DNA from: an uncultured Prevotellaceae bacterium
GTDB lineage: Bacteria; Bacteroidota; Bacteroidia; Bacteroidales; Bacteroidaceae
Length of the DNA stretch: 8,696 bases
Assembly: GCA_946644025.1 (NCBI GenBank)
Contig: CAMPCG010000107.1
Span: 1 to 8,696 of the forward strand
Reading direction: 5' to 3'
Positions 1 to 7,232 of the stretch are shown one piece after another (position 1 is the first letter of the stretch; each line of letters opens with the position of its first letter). Both the position numbers and the translations under genes were made by a program. The notes beneath the pieces are model-generated. The model was given only the letters and a program-made list of their open reading frames with translations, did not search any database and had not been told where the DNA came from.

Positions 1-2135
1 CCTACAAGCACGAACTGGGCGACATGCTGCCCACCGACTCGATGGCCATGCTCAGAGAGTACATCAGGGCCGGACGGTCGAACCAGAGCAGAATATTCGG
101 CCATGACCTCTTCAACAACGACAACCTGACCTTCGAGCCCAACATGAACATTGCCACGCCGAAGGACTACGTGCTCGGTCCCGGCGATGCCGTCATCGTC
201 GACGTTTACGGTGCCTCGCAGGAGAGCTTCCACGAGACCGTCTCGCCCGACGGATTCATCACCATACAGGGCTACGGACCCATACAGATAGGCGGAATGA
301 GCGTCAGCCAAGCAACGTCGTACCTGCGCTCGCAGCTCGGCGCACGCTACAGCAGCAGCCAGATACGCCTGAGCGTGGGACAGACAAGGACCATCACGGT
401 GAACATTGCCGGAGAGGTGAACGCACCGGGAACATACACCATGTCGGCCTTCTCCACCGTCTTCAACGCACTCTACATGGCAGGAGGCGTCAACGACCTG
501 GGTACGCTCAGAAACATCAAGGTATACCGCAACAACCGCCTGCTGTCGACCATCGACGTATACGACTACATCGTCAACGGAAAGGCTACCGGAAACGTGA
601 AACTGACTGACAATGACATGATTATCGTCGAGGCATACGACTGTCTGGTCAACATCAGCGGCCGCGTGAAGCGCCCCATGTACTACGAGATGAAGCAGGG
701 CGAGAGCCTCAATTCGCTCATCAAGTACTCGGGAGGCTTCGCCAGCGACGCCTATCGCACCAGCGTCAGGGTGATGCGCAAGAACGGAGCACTGCGCTCG
801 GTACACACCGTGGGCGAGTTTGACATGGGCACGTTCAAGATGGCCGACGGAGACAGCGTGACCGTTGACTCCATCATCGACCGCTACCAGAACATGGTCG
901 AGGTAATCGGCGCCGTGTTCCGCCCCGGAAAATACAACATCGGCGGCGACATCACCTCCGTGCGCTCCCTTATCGAGAGTGCACAGGGCGTGACCGAGGA
1001 TGCCTTCACCACACGCGCCGTCATGCACCGCATGAAGGAAGACCGCACGCTGGAGGTGCTCTCTATAGACCTGGCCGGAATACTCAACGGAACGGTGAGC
1101 GACGTGGTGCTGCAGAACGAGGACGTGCTCTTCGTGCCCAGCCAGAAAGAGCTGATTGAAAACCAGTCAATCACCATCCTCGGCGAAGTGCAAGACCCCG
1201 GAACCTACAAGTATGCCGCCAACGAGACGCTCGAGGACTTCATCCTCCAGGCCGGCGGACTGACGGAGTCGGCATCGACGGCAAAGGTTGACGTAGCACG
1301 GCGCATCATTGACCCAAGTGCCACACACACGAACGACACCATCGCCTACCTCTACAGCTTCGACCTCAAGGACGGGTTCATCATCAACCAAGGCAACAGC
1401 GCCTTCCACCTGGAGCCCTTCGACTGCGTCTACGTGCGCCGCAGCCCGGGATATGCCGAGCAGCGCGACGTGACCATCGTGGGCGAGGTGCTCTTCGAGG
1501 GAAGATACGCCCTGTCGAAGAAGAGCGAACGCCTCAGCGAGGTCATACAGCGGGCCGGAGGACTCACTAAGACCGCCTATTCGCCCGGCGCAAGACTCAT
1601 ACGCCGACGCACGGCCGACGAGATGGCACGTCAGGACGCCATACTCGAAGCCGCAAAACGCGCCAACAAGAACGGAAGAGACTCCATCGACGTGAGCAGC
1701 CTCGACCTCGGACCGACATACGAAGTGGGAATAGAGCTGGACAAGGCCCTGAAAAACCCCGGAAGCGATGCCGACATCGTGCTCCGCACGGGAGACCGCA
1801 TCGTGGTGCCCGAATACTCGGGAACGGTGAAGATTAACGGAGAAGTGATGTACCCCAACACCGTGAGCTACGTGGAGGGCAAGGACCTGGAGTACTACAT
1901 CAACCAGGCCGGCGGATGGAGCGACAACTCGAAGAAGAGCAAGACCTACATCATCTACATGAACGGAACGGTGGCAAAGGCCGACCGCAAGCACAAGCCT
2001 ATGCCGGGATGCGAAATAGTGGTGCCCACCAAGCAGCGCGGACACAAGCTGTCTACCGCCGAGCTGCTGGCCATAGGTACATCGACGGCCAGCATAGCCA
2101 CCATGATTGCCACCATCGTCAATGTGCTGAAATAG
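1..2135 (+). CDS. Polysaccharide export protein with six SLBB repeats (5'-partial)
   Basis: This is a Wza-like outer-membrane/periplasmic channel component for capsule or exopolysaccharide export. The frame is open to the window edge (first complete codon at base 3), so the true start and signal peptide are upstream; the ATG at 24 is only an internal methionine. A Poly_export domain begins near base 163 (DYVLGPGDAVIVDVYG). Six SLBB-type beta-grasp repeats follow, each with a G-V/E-V..PG.Y start and an AGG-like turn, beginning near bases 391, 643, 894, 1168, 1467 and 1824. The protein ends in a hydrophobic stretch (about 2070-2135, LLAIGTSTASIATMIATIV), probably a membrane anchor. Wza of Enterobacteria has fewer SLBB domains; long multi-SLBB forms are usual in Bacteroidetes. 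dnaX starts 23 bases downstream, and no other capsule gene is visible. Family assignment is firm; the polysaccharide exported is unknown. Confidence 0.92.
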   Translation, partial: YKHELGDMLPTDSMAMLREYIRAGRSNQSRIFGHDLFNNDNLTFEPNMNIATPKDYVLGPGDAVIVDVYGASQESFHETVSPDGFITIQGYGPIQIGGMSVSQATSYLRSQLGARYSSSQIRLSVGQTRTITVNIAGEVNAPGTYTMSAFSTVFNALYMAGGVNDLGTLRNIKVYRNNRLLSTIDVYDYIVNGKATGNVKLTDNDMIIVEAYDCLVNISGRVKRPMYYEMKQGESLNSLIKYSGGFASDAYRTSVRVMRKNGALRSVHTVGEFDMGTFKMADGDSVTVDSIIDRYQNMVEVIGAVFRPGKYNIGGDITSVRSLIESAQGVTEDAFTTRAVMHRMKEDRTLEVLSIDLAGILNGTVSDVVLQNEDVLFVPSQKELIENQSITILGEVQDPGTYKYAANETLEDFILQAGGLTESASTAKVDVARRIIDPSATHTNDTIAYLYSFDLKDGFIINQGNSAFHLEPFDCVYVRRSPGYAEQRDVTIVGEVLFEGRYALSKKSERLSEVIQRAGGLTKTAYSPGARLIRRRTADEMARQDAILEAAKRANKNGRDSIDVSSLDLGPTYEVGIELDKALKNPGSDADIVLRTGDRIVVPEYSGTVKINGEVMYPNTVSYVEGKDLEYYINQAGGWSDNSKKSKTYIIYMNGTVAKADRKHKPMPGCEIVVPTKQRGHKLSTAELLAIGTSTASIATMIATIVNVLK

Positions 2136-2158
2136 CACACCTCAGGCTAATATAAATT

Positions 2159-3922
2159 ATGGAATATATCGTTTCTGCACGTAAATACCGCCCTATGTCG
2201 TTCGACACGGTGGTGGGACAGTCGGCACTGACCACCACGCTGAAGAACGCCGTGAAGAGCGGGAAGCTGGCCCACGCCTACCTGTTCTGCGGACCGCGAG
2301 GAGTGGGCAAGACCACCTGCGCACGAATCTTTGCCAAGGCCATCAACTGCCAGAACCCTACAGCCGACGGAGAGGCCTGCGGAGAGTGTGAGAGCTGCCA
2401 GTCGTTCAACGAACAGCGCTCGCTGAACATCTTCGAGCTCGACGCCGCGTCGAACAACTCCGTGGAGCACATCAAGACGCTCATGGAGCAGACACGCATA
2501 CCGCCACAGGTAGGCAAGTACAAGGTCTTCATCATCGACGAGGTACACATGCTCTCCACGGCTGCCTTCAACGCTTTCCTCAAGACGCTCGAGGAACCGC
2601 CGGCACACGTCATCTTCATCCTCGCCACTACCGAGAAGCACAAGATTCTGCCCACCATCCTCTCACGATGCCAAATCTATGACTTCGAGCGCATGACGGT
2701 GAAGAACACCATCGAACACCTGAAGCACGTGGCCGACAAGGAAGGCATAAAATACGAGGAAGAGGCGCTGGCCGTCATCGCAGAGAAAGCCGACGGCGGA
2801 ATGAGAGACGCACTCTCAATCTTCGACCAGGCCGCATCATTCTGCCAGGGAGACATCACTTACCAGAAGGTCATAGAAGACCTCAACGTGCTCGACGCGG
2901 AGAACTACTTCCGCATCATCGACTACTCCATTCAGAACAAGGTAGCCGACATCATGGTGCTGCTCAACGACGTGCTCAGCAAGGGATTCGACGCCGGACT
3001 GCTCGTACAGGGACTGGCTCGACACACGCGCAACGTGCTCATGGCCAAAGACCCGCAGACACTGCCCCTGCTGGAAGTAAGCGACCAGATGAGACAGCGA
3101 TACCAGGAACAGGCACAACGCGCTGACACAAGGTTCCTATATGCAGCACTGAAGATTATGAACGACTGCGACATCAACTACCGCACCTCGTCAAACAAAC
3201 GGCTGCTCGTGGAGCTCACCCTCATACAGGTGGCCCAGATTACGCAACCGGAAGACGTGCCTGGCAGTGGGCGCAAGCCCAAAAGACTGAAAACCCTGTT
3301 CAAACAACTTATCCAGCAAGCGCAGCCCGTAATGAAGCCGGCCCCGCAGGTAGCCGCGGCTGCACAGACGGAAACCAGGCAAGAGCCTAAAAAGACAACT
3401 ACACAGCCGAACGACACGCCTAAGGCTGCACCCACACTCCGACTTTCCAGCATCGGAACGTCATGGAACAATCTGCGACAGCAGAGCAAGAAGACATCGT
3501 TCCTGCCAAACACAGAGGAGACGGATGGCAAGAAAGGCGAGGAACGGCAAGAGTTCTCCCAGCAAGACCTTGAACTGCAGTGGCTGGCCATGTGCAACCG
3601 TATGCCACAGCGGCTCAGCGGCATTGCAGCCCGCATGAAGAACATGAGCCCCGTCATCGTGGGAAGCAACTGGCAGTCGCCGGCCATCGAGGTTGTCGTA
3701 CCCAATGAAATCATCAAGACCGAACTGGAGCAGATAAGGGGCAGCGTACTGGCCACACTGAAACTGCACCTCCACAACGCTGCCATCAGCATGACCCTGC
3801 GCGTGGCCCAGCAGGAGGAGAAGGCCAAGCTACTGACCCGACGCGAACAGTACGAACTGCTCACCACGCAGAACGCCGCCATAGAAAAGCTGCGCCAGCT
3901 GTTCGACCTGGAGCTGGCATAG
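2159..3922 (+). CDS. dnaX: DNA polymerase III subunits tau/gamma
   Basis: This is the AAA+ clamp-loader ATPase of the replicative polymerase, 587 aa. Visible motifs are the N-terminal ARKYRP segment, Walker A GPRGVGKT (residues 45-52), a zinc module with Cys64, Cys74, Cys77 and Cys80, Walker B FIIDEVH (124-130), sensor 1 ATTEKH (156-161), the SRC arginine-finger motif (169-171) and sensor 2 GGMRDA (213-218). The collar domain runs to about residue 370. A Gln/Thr/Pro/Ala-rich linker (about 385-430) then leads to a C-terminal domain ending in LRQLFDLELA. The ATG at 2159 is preceded by an A+T-rich stretch (TAATATAAATT) and no Shine-Dalgarno. I see no in-frame A-rich slippery heptamer, so a frameshifted gamma form is not supported here. 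The gene lies 23 bases after the SLBB gene and may be co-transcribed with it. Confidence 0.97.
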   Translation: MEYIVSARKYRPMSFDTVVGQSALTTTLKNAVKSGKLAHAYLFCGPRGVGKTTCARIFAKAINCQNPTADGEACGECESCQSFNEQRSLNIFELDAASNNSVEHIKTLMEQTRIPPQVGKYKVFIIDEVHMLSTAAFNAFLKTLEEPPAHVIFILATTEKHKILPTILSRCQIYDFERMTVKNTIEHLKHVADKEGIKYEEEALAVIAEKADGGMRDALSIFDQAASFCQGDITYQKVIEDLNVLDAENYFRIIDYSIQNKVADIMVLLNDVLSKGFDAGLLVQGLARHTRNVLMAKDPQTLPLLEVSDQMRQRYQEQAQRADTRFLYAALKIMNDCDINYRTSSNKRLLVELTLIQVAQITQPEDVPGSGRKPKRLKTLFKQLIQQAQPVMKPAPQVAAAAQTETRQEPKKTTTQPNDTPKAAPTLRLSSIGTSWNNLRQQSKKTSFLPNTEETDGKKGEERQEFSQQDLELQWLAMCNRMPQRLSGIAARMKNMSPVIVGSNWQSPAIEVVVPNEIIKTELEQIRGSVLATLKLHLHNAAISMTLRVAQQEEKAKLLTRREQYELLTTQNAAIEKLRQLFDLELA

Positions 3923-3937
3923 TTACGACGCCCCCTC

Positions 3938-4001
3938 CTTCAATATGTGGCCTATGCGCCCTTCGTTTGGGTCTATGCACGCTTCAATATGGACTATCCG
4001 C
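3938..4001 (+). repeat. Imperfect direct repeat in the dnaX-birA spacer
   Basis: The 80-base spacer holds two related blocks, 3938-3959 and 3982-4001. Both begin CTTCAATATG and continue with similar sequence; about 18 of 20 aligned positions are identical, with one 2-base gap. Between and overlapping them, CTATGCGCCCTTC (3952-3964) and CTATGCACGCTTC (3973-3985) match at 11 of 13 positions. The second block abuts the ATG of the biotin ligase gene. This looks like local duplication; no function is evident. Confidence 0.6.
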
Positions 4002-4002
4002 T

Positions 4003-4740
4003 ATGAAATACATCCATCTGTCCGAGACCGACTCTACCAACCGCTGGCTTCGCTCCCACGCTGAGGAGTTTTCCTCAGAAGAGCTCACCGCCGTGTGGGC
4101 TGACCACCAGACAGCGGGTCGCGGATGCGGCACCAACACCTGGGAGAGCGAACCTGGACAGAACATTCTCTTCTCCCTTCTCTGTCACCCGAAGAACACG
4201 CCCGCCGCTCACCAGTTCCTGCTCTTGGAGGCAATGGCACTGGCCGTGAAAGACATCCTCGACAGTACGCTGCCGCAGGGCGAAGAAATCAAGATAAAGT
4301 GGCCCAACGACATCTACTGGCACGACAGCAAGCTGGGCGGTACACTCACCGAGTGCGCCCTCAGTAGCCAGAACATGCGCTGGTGCATCATCGGCACCGG
4401 GCTGAACGTCAATCAGACGGCCTTTTCCGCCCAACTGCCCAACCCCGTGTCGCTGGCACAGATAACGGGCCGGCATTTCGAGCTGACTCCCCTACTCCAC
4501 CGCCTCTGCGAAGCCTTCGCCCAGCGCTTGCAGCTACTGGAGCAAGGCGATGCCGAAGCGATGCAGGCCGAATACGCGGCCGCCCTCTACCGCCGCCAAG
4601 GCTTCCACCCCTACCGCGATGCCCACGAGGACTTTGAGGCCGAAATCATGAGCGTTGCCCCCGACGGCACGCTCACCCTGCGCGACCGTTTTCAGCGTCT
4701 GCGCAGCTATAAGTTCAAGGAAGTTTCGTTCAGGATTTAA
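4003..4740 (+). CDS. birA: Biotin--[acetyl-CoA-carboxylase] ligase, catalytic-only form
   Basis: It attaches biotin through biotinyl-5'-AMP to the biotin carrier lysine of carboxylases. The protein is 245 aa from the ATG at 4003. A TTG at 3967 would add 12 unconvincing residues, whereas MKYIHLSETDSTNRWL is the typical family start. Motifs are TDSTN (9-13), the biotinyl-AMP loop TAGRGCGTNTWES (38-49), KWPND (99-103), KLGGTLTE (110-117) and IGTGLNVN (130-137), with a small C-terminal beta domain from about residue 205. There is no N-terminal helix-turn-helix, so it should not act as a biotin-operon repressor as E. coli BirA does. The ligand loop departs from the common GRGRxGRxW pattern (Cys42, Gly43, Thr44). 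It lies between dnaX and pyrH on the same strand. Confidence 0.93.
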   Translation: MKYIHLSETDSTNRWLRSHAEEFSSEELTAVWADHQTAGRGCGTNTWESEPGQNILFSLLCHPKNTPAAHQFLLLEAMALAVKDILDSTLPQGEEIKIKWPNDIYWHDSKLGGTLTECALSSQNMRWCIIGTGLNVNQTAFSAQLPNPVSLAQITGRHFELTPLLHRLCEAFAQRLQLLEQGDAEAMQAEYAAALYRRQGFHPYRDAHEDFEAEIMSVAPDGTLTLRDRFQRLRSYKFKEVSFRI

Positions 4741-4792
4741 AGCGATAAGACGAAACGCAATATAACGATATAACCAAACACCCCCAAAAACA

Positions 4793-5503
4793 ATGTCAAG
4801 ATTCAATCGTATTCTACTGAAGCTGTCGGGCGAGAGTCTGATGGGCAAGCAGGGCTATGGCATAGACCCTGAGCGGCTGTCGCAGTATGCACAGCAGATA
4901 AAGGATGTCCACGAGCTGGGCGTTCAGATAGGCATCGTCATCGGCGGCGGCAACATCTTCCGCGGACTGAGCGGCAGCCAGAAAGGTTTCGACCGCGTGA
5001 AGGGCGACCAGATGGGCATGTGCGCCACGGTCATCAACTCCCTCGCCCTGAGTTCCGCCCTGGGTGCCGTCGGCGTGAAAAACCGTGTGCTGACGGCCAT
5101 CCGCATGGAGCCCATCGGCGAGTTCTACACTAAGTGGAAGGCTATCGAGGCCATGGAGCGCGGCGAGGTCTGCATCTTCTCTGCCGGCACCGGCTCGCCC
5201 TACTTCACCACCGACACCGGCTCATCGCTGCGCGGCATTGAGATTGAGGCCGACGTCATGCTCAAGGGCACCCGCGTGGACGGCATCTACACCGCCGACC
5301 CCGAGAAGGACCCCTCGGCCACGAAGTTCCACGACATCAGCTACAAGGAAGTGCTGGCCCGCGGGCTGAAGGTAATGGACCTCACCGCCATCTGCATGTG
5401 TCAGGACAACAACCTTCCCATCTACGTCTTCAACATGGACGTGCCGGGCAACCTGCTCCGCGTCATGCAGGGCGAAGAAATCGGCACGCTGGTTCACCCG
5501 TAA
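4793..5503 (+). CDS. pyrH: UMP kinase
   Basis: This hexameric bacterial-type enzyme phosphorylates UMP to UDP in pyrimidine synthesis. At 236 aa it has the usual length for PyrH of the amino-acid-kinase fold. Visible motifs are KLSGESL (10-16), GGGNIFRG (51-58), GDQMGM (71-76), SAGTGSPYFTTD (130-141), LRGIEIEADV (146-155), VDGIYTADP (162-170) and the conserved FNMDVPGN near the C-terminus. The ATG at 4793 follows an A/C-rich leader (CCCCCAAAAACA) with no Shine-Dalgarno. The gene is 52 bases after birA. Its 3' end runs directly into a large palindrome shared with the convergent HAD gene. In many bacteria frr lies next to pyrH; here it does not follow. Confidence 0.97.
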   Translation: MSRFNRILLKLSGESLMGKQGYGIDPERLSQYAQQIKDVHELGVQIGIVIGGGNIFRGLSGSQKGFDRVKGDQMGMCATVINSLALSSALGAVGVKNRVLTAIRMEPIGEFYTKWKAIEAMERGEVCIFSAGTGSPYFTTDTGSSLRGIEIEADVMLKGTRVDGIYTADPEKDPSATKFHDISYKEVLARGLKVMDLTAICMCQDNNLPIYVFNMDVPGNLLRVMQGEEIGTLVHP

Positions 5504-5504
5504 C

Positions 5505-5584
5505 AATAGTTTATAGTTAATAGTGAATAGTGAATAGTTGGCTGCGCTAAGAAGTGAGCCATTCACTATTCACTATAAACTATT
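5505..5584. terminator. Long palindrome between convergent genes; possible bidirectional terminator
   Basis: Bases 5521-5535 are the perfect reverse complement of 5561-5575 (15 bp). Beyond a 7-base bulge on the left (5514-5520), 5505-5513 pairs with 5576-5584 (9 bp). Inside the loop, GGCT (5540-5543) pairs with AGCC (5557-5560), and CGCT can pair with AGTG around an AAGA tetraloop at 5549-5552. The structure lies exactly where pyrH and the HAD gene converge, which fits a two-way terminator. However, the stem is mostly A/T and there is no classical G+C stem followed by a T-run. A palindromic mobile repeat is an equally good reading. Confidence 0.45.
5507..5541 (+). repeat. Heptamer tandem array, left arm (TAGTGAA family)
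   Basis: Five consecutive 7-base units start 4 bases after the pyrH stop: TAGTTTA, TAGTTAA, TAGTGAA, TAGTGAA and TAGTTGG. The array is A+T-rich and stands out sharply from the G+C-rich surroundings. It is complementary to the array at 5562-5596. Confidence 0.85.
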
Positions 5585-5596
5585 CACTATTAACTG
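5562..5596 (-). repeat. Heptamer tandem array, right arm (TAGTGAA family, inverted)
   Basis: Five consecutive units, read on the plus strand: TTCACTA, TTCACTA, TAAACTA, TTCACTA and TTAACTG. These are inverted forms of the left-arm units. Bases 5561-5583 are identical, over 23 bases, to 8567-8589. The array overlaps the last codons and the stop of the HAD gene. Confidence 0.85.
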
Positions 5597-6212
5597 ATAG
5601 GTATCTGTAGATTTCTGCCGTCCAGTCCTCTCCGTTCTTAGGGCAGAAAGTATTGATGCCAATCTGACTGGCTGCGGCAACATTGCGCGGCCCGTCGTCC
5701 ACGAAGAGACATTCTCCCGGCGGTATCTGCTCGGCCATGAGCACCCGGCGGAAGAATGTCTCGTCGGGTTTCATCACCTTCATCTGATAGCTCAGGTAGC
5801 AGGCGTCGAAATAATAATCCAGGGCGTGGCCCTTCCCGACGAAGGCCGGTGACATGGCCCAAGCCATCATGCAGGGGTTGGTGTTCGAGAGTAGCACGAC
5901 GCGGTAGCCCTCCTTGCGCAGCCTCACGAGGGCGTCGAGGTTGCGCTGCGGCACTTCCTTGGCGTAGCCCTGCCAGGCATATTCACACTCGGCCATTGTC
6001 ACTTCGCGGCCTATCACTTTGCTCAGTTCGCGGCGGAAGTCCTCGGCCGTGATAAGCCCGTTTTCCAGTTCTCCGAAGATGCCCTTCTGCGTATAAGGGT
6101 CCAGCCATGTCGAGGCATCCTTCAGTCCCAGTTCGGTGAAGCGTCGCAGTGCTTCGTCCTGGTCGATGGTAAGAATGACACCACCGAGGTCGAAAATAAC
6201 AGTTCTTATCAT
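5580..6212 (-). CDS. HAD superfamily IA hydrolase
   Basis: This is a probable small-molecule phosphatase of the haloacid-dehalogenase class, 210 aa; the substrate is unknown. Motif I is IFDLGGVIL with nucleophile Asp8. The usual second Asp at position 10 is Gly, as in YihX-type members with FDLGNVI. A helical cap follows (about 17-90). Motif II is LLSNTN (Ser109), motif III is the lysine in VMKPD (Lys148), and motif IV is LFVDDGPRN (Asp172/Asp173). The ATG overlaps the smpB stop in an ATGA arrangement (6209-6212), suggesting translational coupling and one transcript with smpB. The last residues (VNSE) and the TAG stop are encoded by the heptamer repeat, so the C-terminus was probably altered when that repeat arose. 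Confidence 0.9.
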   Translation of the reverse strand: MIRTVIFDLGGVILTIDQDEALRRFTELGLKDASTWLDPYTQKGIFGELENGLITAEDFRRELSKVIGREVTMAECEYAWQGYAKEVPQRNLDALVRLRKEGYRVVLLSNTNPCMMAWAMSPAFVGKGHALDYYFDACYLSYQMKVMKPDETFFRRVLMAEQIPPGECLFVDDGPRNVAAASQIGINTFCPKNGEDWTAEIYRYLSVNSE

Positions 6213-6691
6213 CTGAAATCTTTCATTGCGCGGTCCATTTCCCTACGGTCTTCCTTTTCCTTCAGCGTCTGCCGCTTGTCGTAGGCTTTCTTTCCCTTGC
6301 AGAGGGCCAGGTCCATCTTGGCGCGCCCGTTTGCGTCTATCCATATCAGCGTAGGCACGATGGTGTAGCCCGTCTGGCGGGTGGCGCTGTCCAGCCGTGC
6401 TATCTCGCGCCGGTTGAGCAGCAGCTTGCGGTCTCGCTTCTGTTCGTGATTATTATAAGAACCATAGAAATAAGGACTTACGCTCATTCCCTTCACCCAC
6501 ACTTCGCCGTTGATGATGGTGCAGTAGGTGTCTACCAGGCTGGCCTTTCCGGCGCGGATGGACTTAATCTCGGTGCCGGTGAGCACCAGTCCGGCGGTGT
6601 ATTCCTCAATGAAGAAATACTCAAAGGCAGCCTTTCTGTTCTTTATCTGTACGGGGCTCTTCTTGCGTAGCTCCTGTTGTTCCTTGTTCAT
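6209..6691 (-). CDS. smpB: SsrA (tmRNA)-binding protein SmpB
   Basis: SmpB carries tmRNA to stalled ribosomes for trans-translation and tagging of incomplete proteins. The 160-aa length is normal. Signature segments are IKNRKAAFEYFFIEEY (16-31), GTEIKSIRAGKASLVD (39-54), the RKLLLNRREI block (88-97), and the basic tail KGKKAYDKR...KEKEDRREMDRAMKDF that mimics the missing anticodon stem and enters the mRNA channel. The ATG lies 22 bases after the stop of the DMP19-family gene, and the stop overlaps the next gene's start by 4 bases. It is therefore the middle gene of a three-gene unit. No Shine-Dalgarno is present, and no tmRNA gene is visible in this window. Confidence 0.97.
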   Translation of the reverse strand: MNKEQQELRKKSPVQIKNRKAAFEYFFIEEYTAGLVLTGTEIKSIRAGKASLVDTYCTIINGEVWVKGMSVSPYFYGSYNNHEQKRDRKLLLNRREIARLDSATRQTGYTIVPTLIWIDANGRAKMDLALCKGKKAYDKRQTLKEKEDRREMDRAMKDFR

Positions 6692-6713
6692 TGTCTGATG
6701 GTGATGATGTGAC

Positions 6714-7223
6714 TCAGGGGATTACGGTGGCAAACTGCTCTATGTGGCTGTCGATGTAGTGTGCAATCTCTTCGGTCCATCGCGGTTCGTTCTCGATGAA
6801 GTCATCGTCGTAGTCGTCGAACTGCGGGTACTGCTCATAGAGGGCCATGAACTCCTCGTCGTTGCAGTCGCGCTCCAGCGCCTCGCGGTTCTCCAGCCAC
6901 AGCGTGTGCACCTCGTAGAGCATCTTCGACAGGTCTCGCACGCCCCACATCTTGTTGAGCGCCTTGGCGAAGGGATTCTTGAAGATGAACGGCCCATAGC
7001 CATTGTGTATCAGCTGGATAAACCCGCCCACCATCAGCTCTTCTCTCAGTGTGTCCCAGCAGAGGAGGGTCATCTGGTCGGCGTTGAGCTCGGCCATGGT
7101 CTCTGGCGTAGGCTCACCGCCGACGGCCTCGCGCAGCGCCTTGACAAACACCTGCACAAAGTCGGCCATGCCTGAAAGCGCAGCCTGCGACAGCTCGGAG
7201 TCTTTTACAATTATCTGTTTCAT
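6714..7223 (-). CDS. DMP19/DUF4375-family acidic protein
   Basis: The protein is 169 aa from the ATG at 7223. Features matching the DMP19 (DUF4375) family are the REELMVGGFIQLIHNGYG segment (60-77, family GGF.Q...N..G pattern), a helical middle (84-118), and the acidic end FDDYDDDFIENEPRW followed by IAHYIDSHIEQF. Neisseria DMP19 is a DNA-mimic protein that binds a repressor; whether this distant Bacteroidetes member does so is unknown. The acid-rich 120-150 stretch would be compatible. A TTG at 7235 extends the frame by four codons, but it lies inside the -7 promoter box, so ATG 7223 is preferred. It is the first gene of the unit with smpB and the HAD hydrolase. Family call is from memory of the motif pattern, not a search. 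Confidence 0.7.
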   Translation of the reverse strand: MKQIIVKDSELSQAALSGMADFVQVFVKALREAVGGEPTPETMAELNADQMTLLCWDTLREELMVGGFIQLIHNGYGPFIFKNPFAKALNKMWGVRDLSKMLYEVHTLWLENREALERDCNDEEFMALYEQYPQFDDYDDDFIENEPRWTEEIAHYIDSHIEQFATVIP

Positions 7224-7232
7224 ATCTGGCCG

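Noticed and set aside
1167..2138. Long open frame antisense to the SLBB gene
   Set aside because: It is a by-product of G+C-rich codon use on the real strand; its translation is Val/Gly/His-rich with no recognisable domain.
3260..3420. Possible programmed frameshift in dnaX giving a gamma form
   Set aside because: Short A-runs occur (for example near 3279 and 3387), but none forms an X-XXY-YYZ slippery heptamer in the reading frame, and no adjacent stem was evident.
3178..3882. Long minus-strand frame opposite dnaX
   Set aside because: It is Ser/Cys-rich without domain features, while dnaX on the plus strand is unambiguous.
3967..4002. TTG start extending the biotin ligase by 12 residues
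   Set aside because: The extension falls in the duplicated spacer and is unlike family N-termini; ATG 4003 begins the conserved segment.
5505..5596. CRISPR-like array
   Set aside because: The repeat units are 7 bases, contiguous and without spacers, and no cas gene is present.
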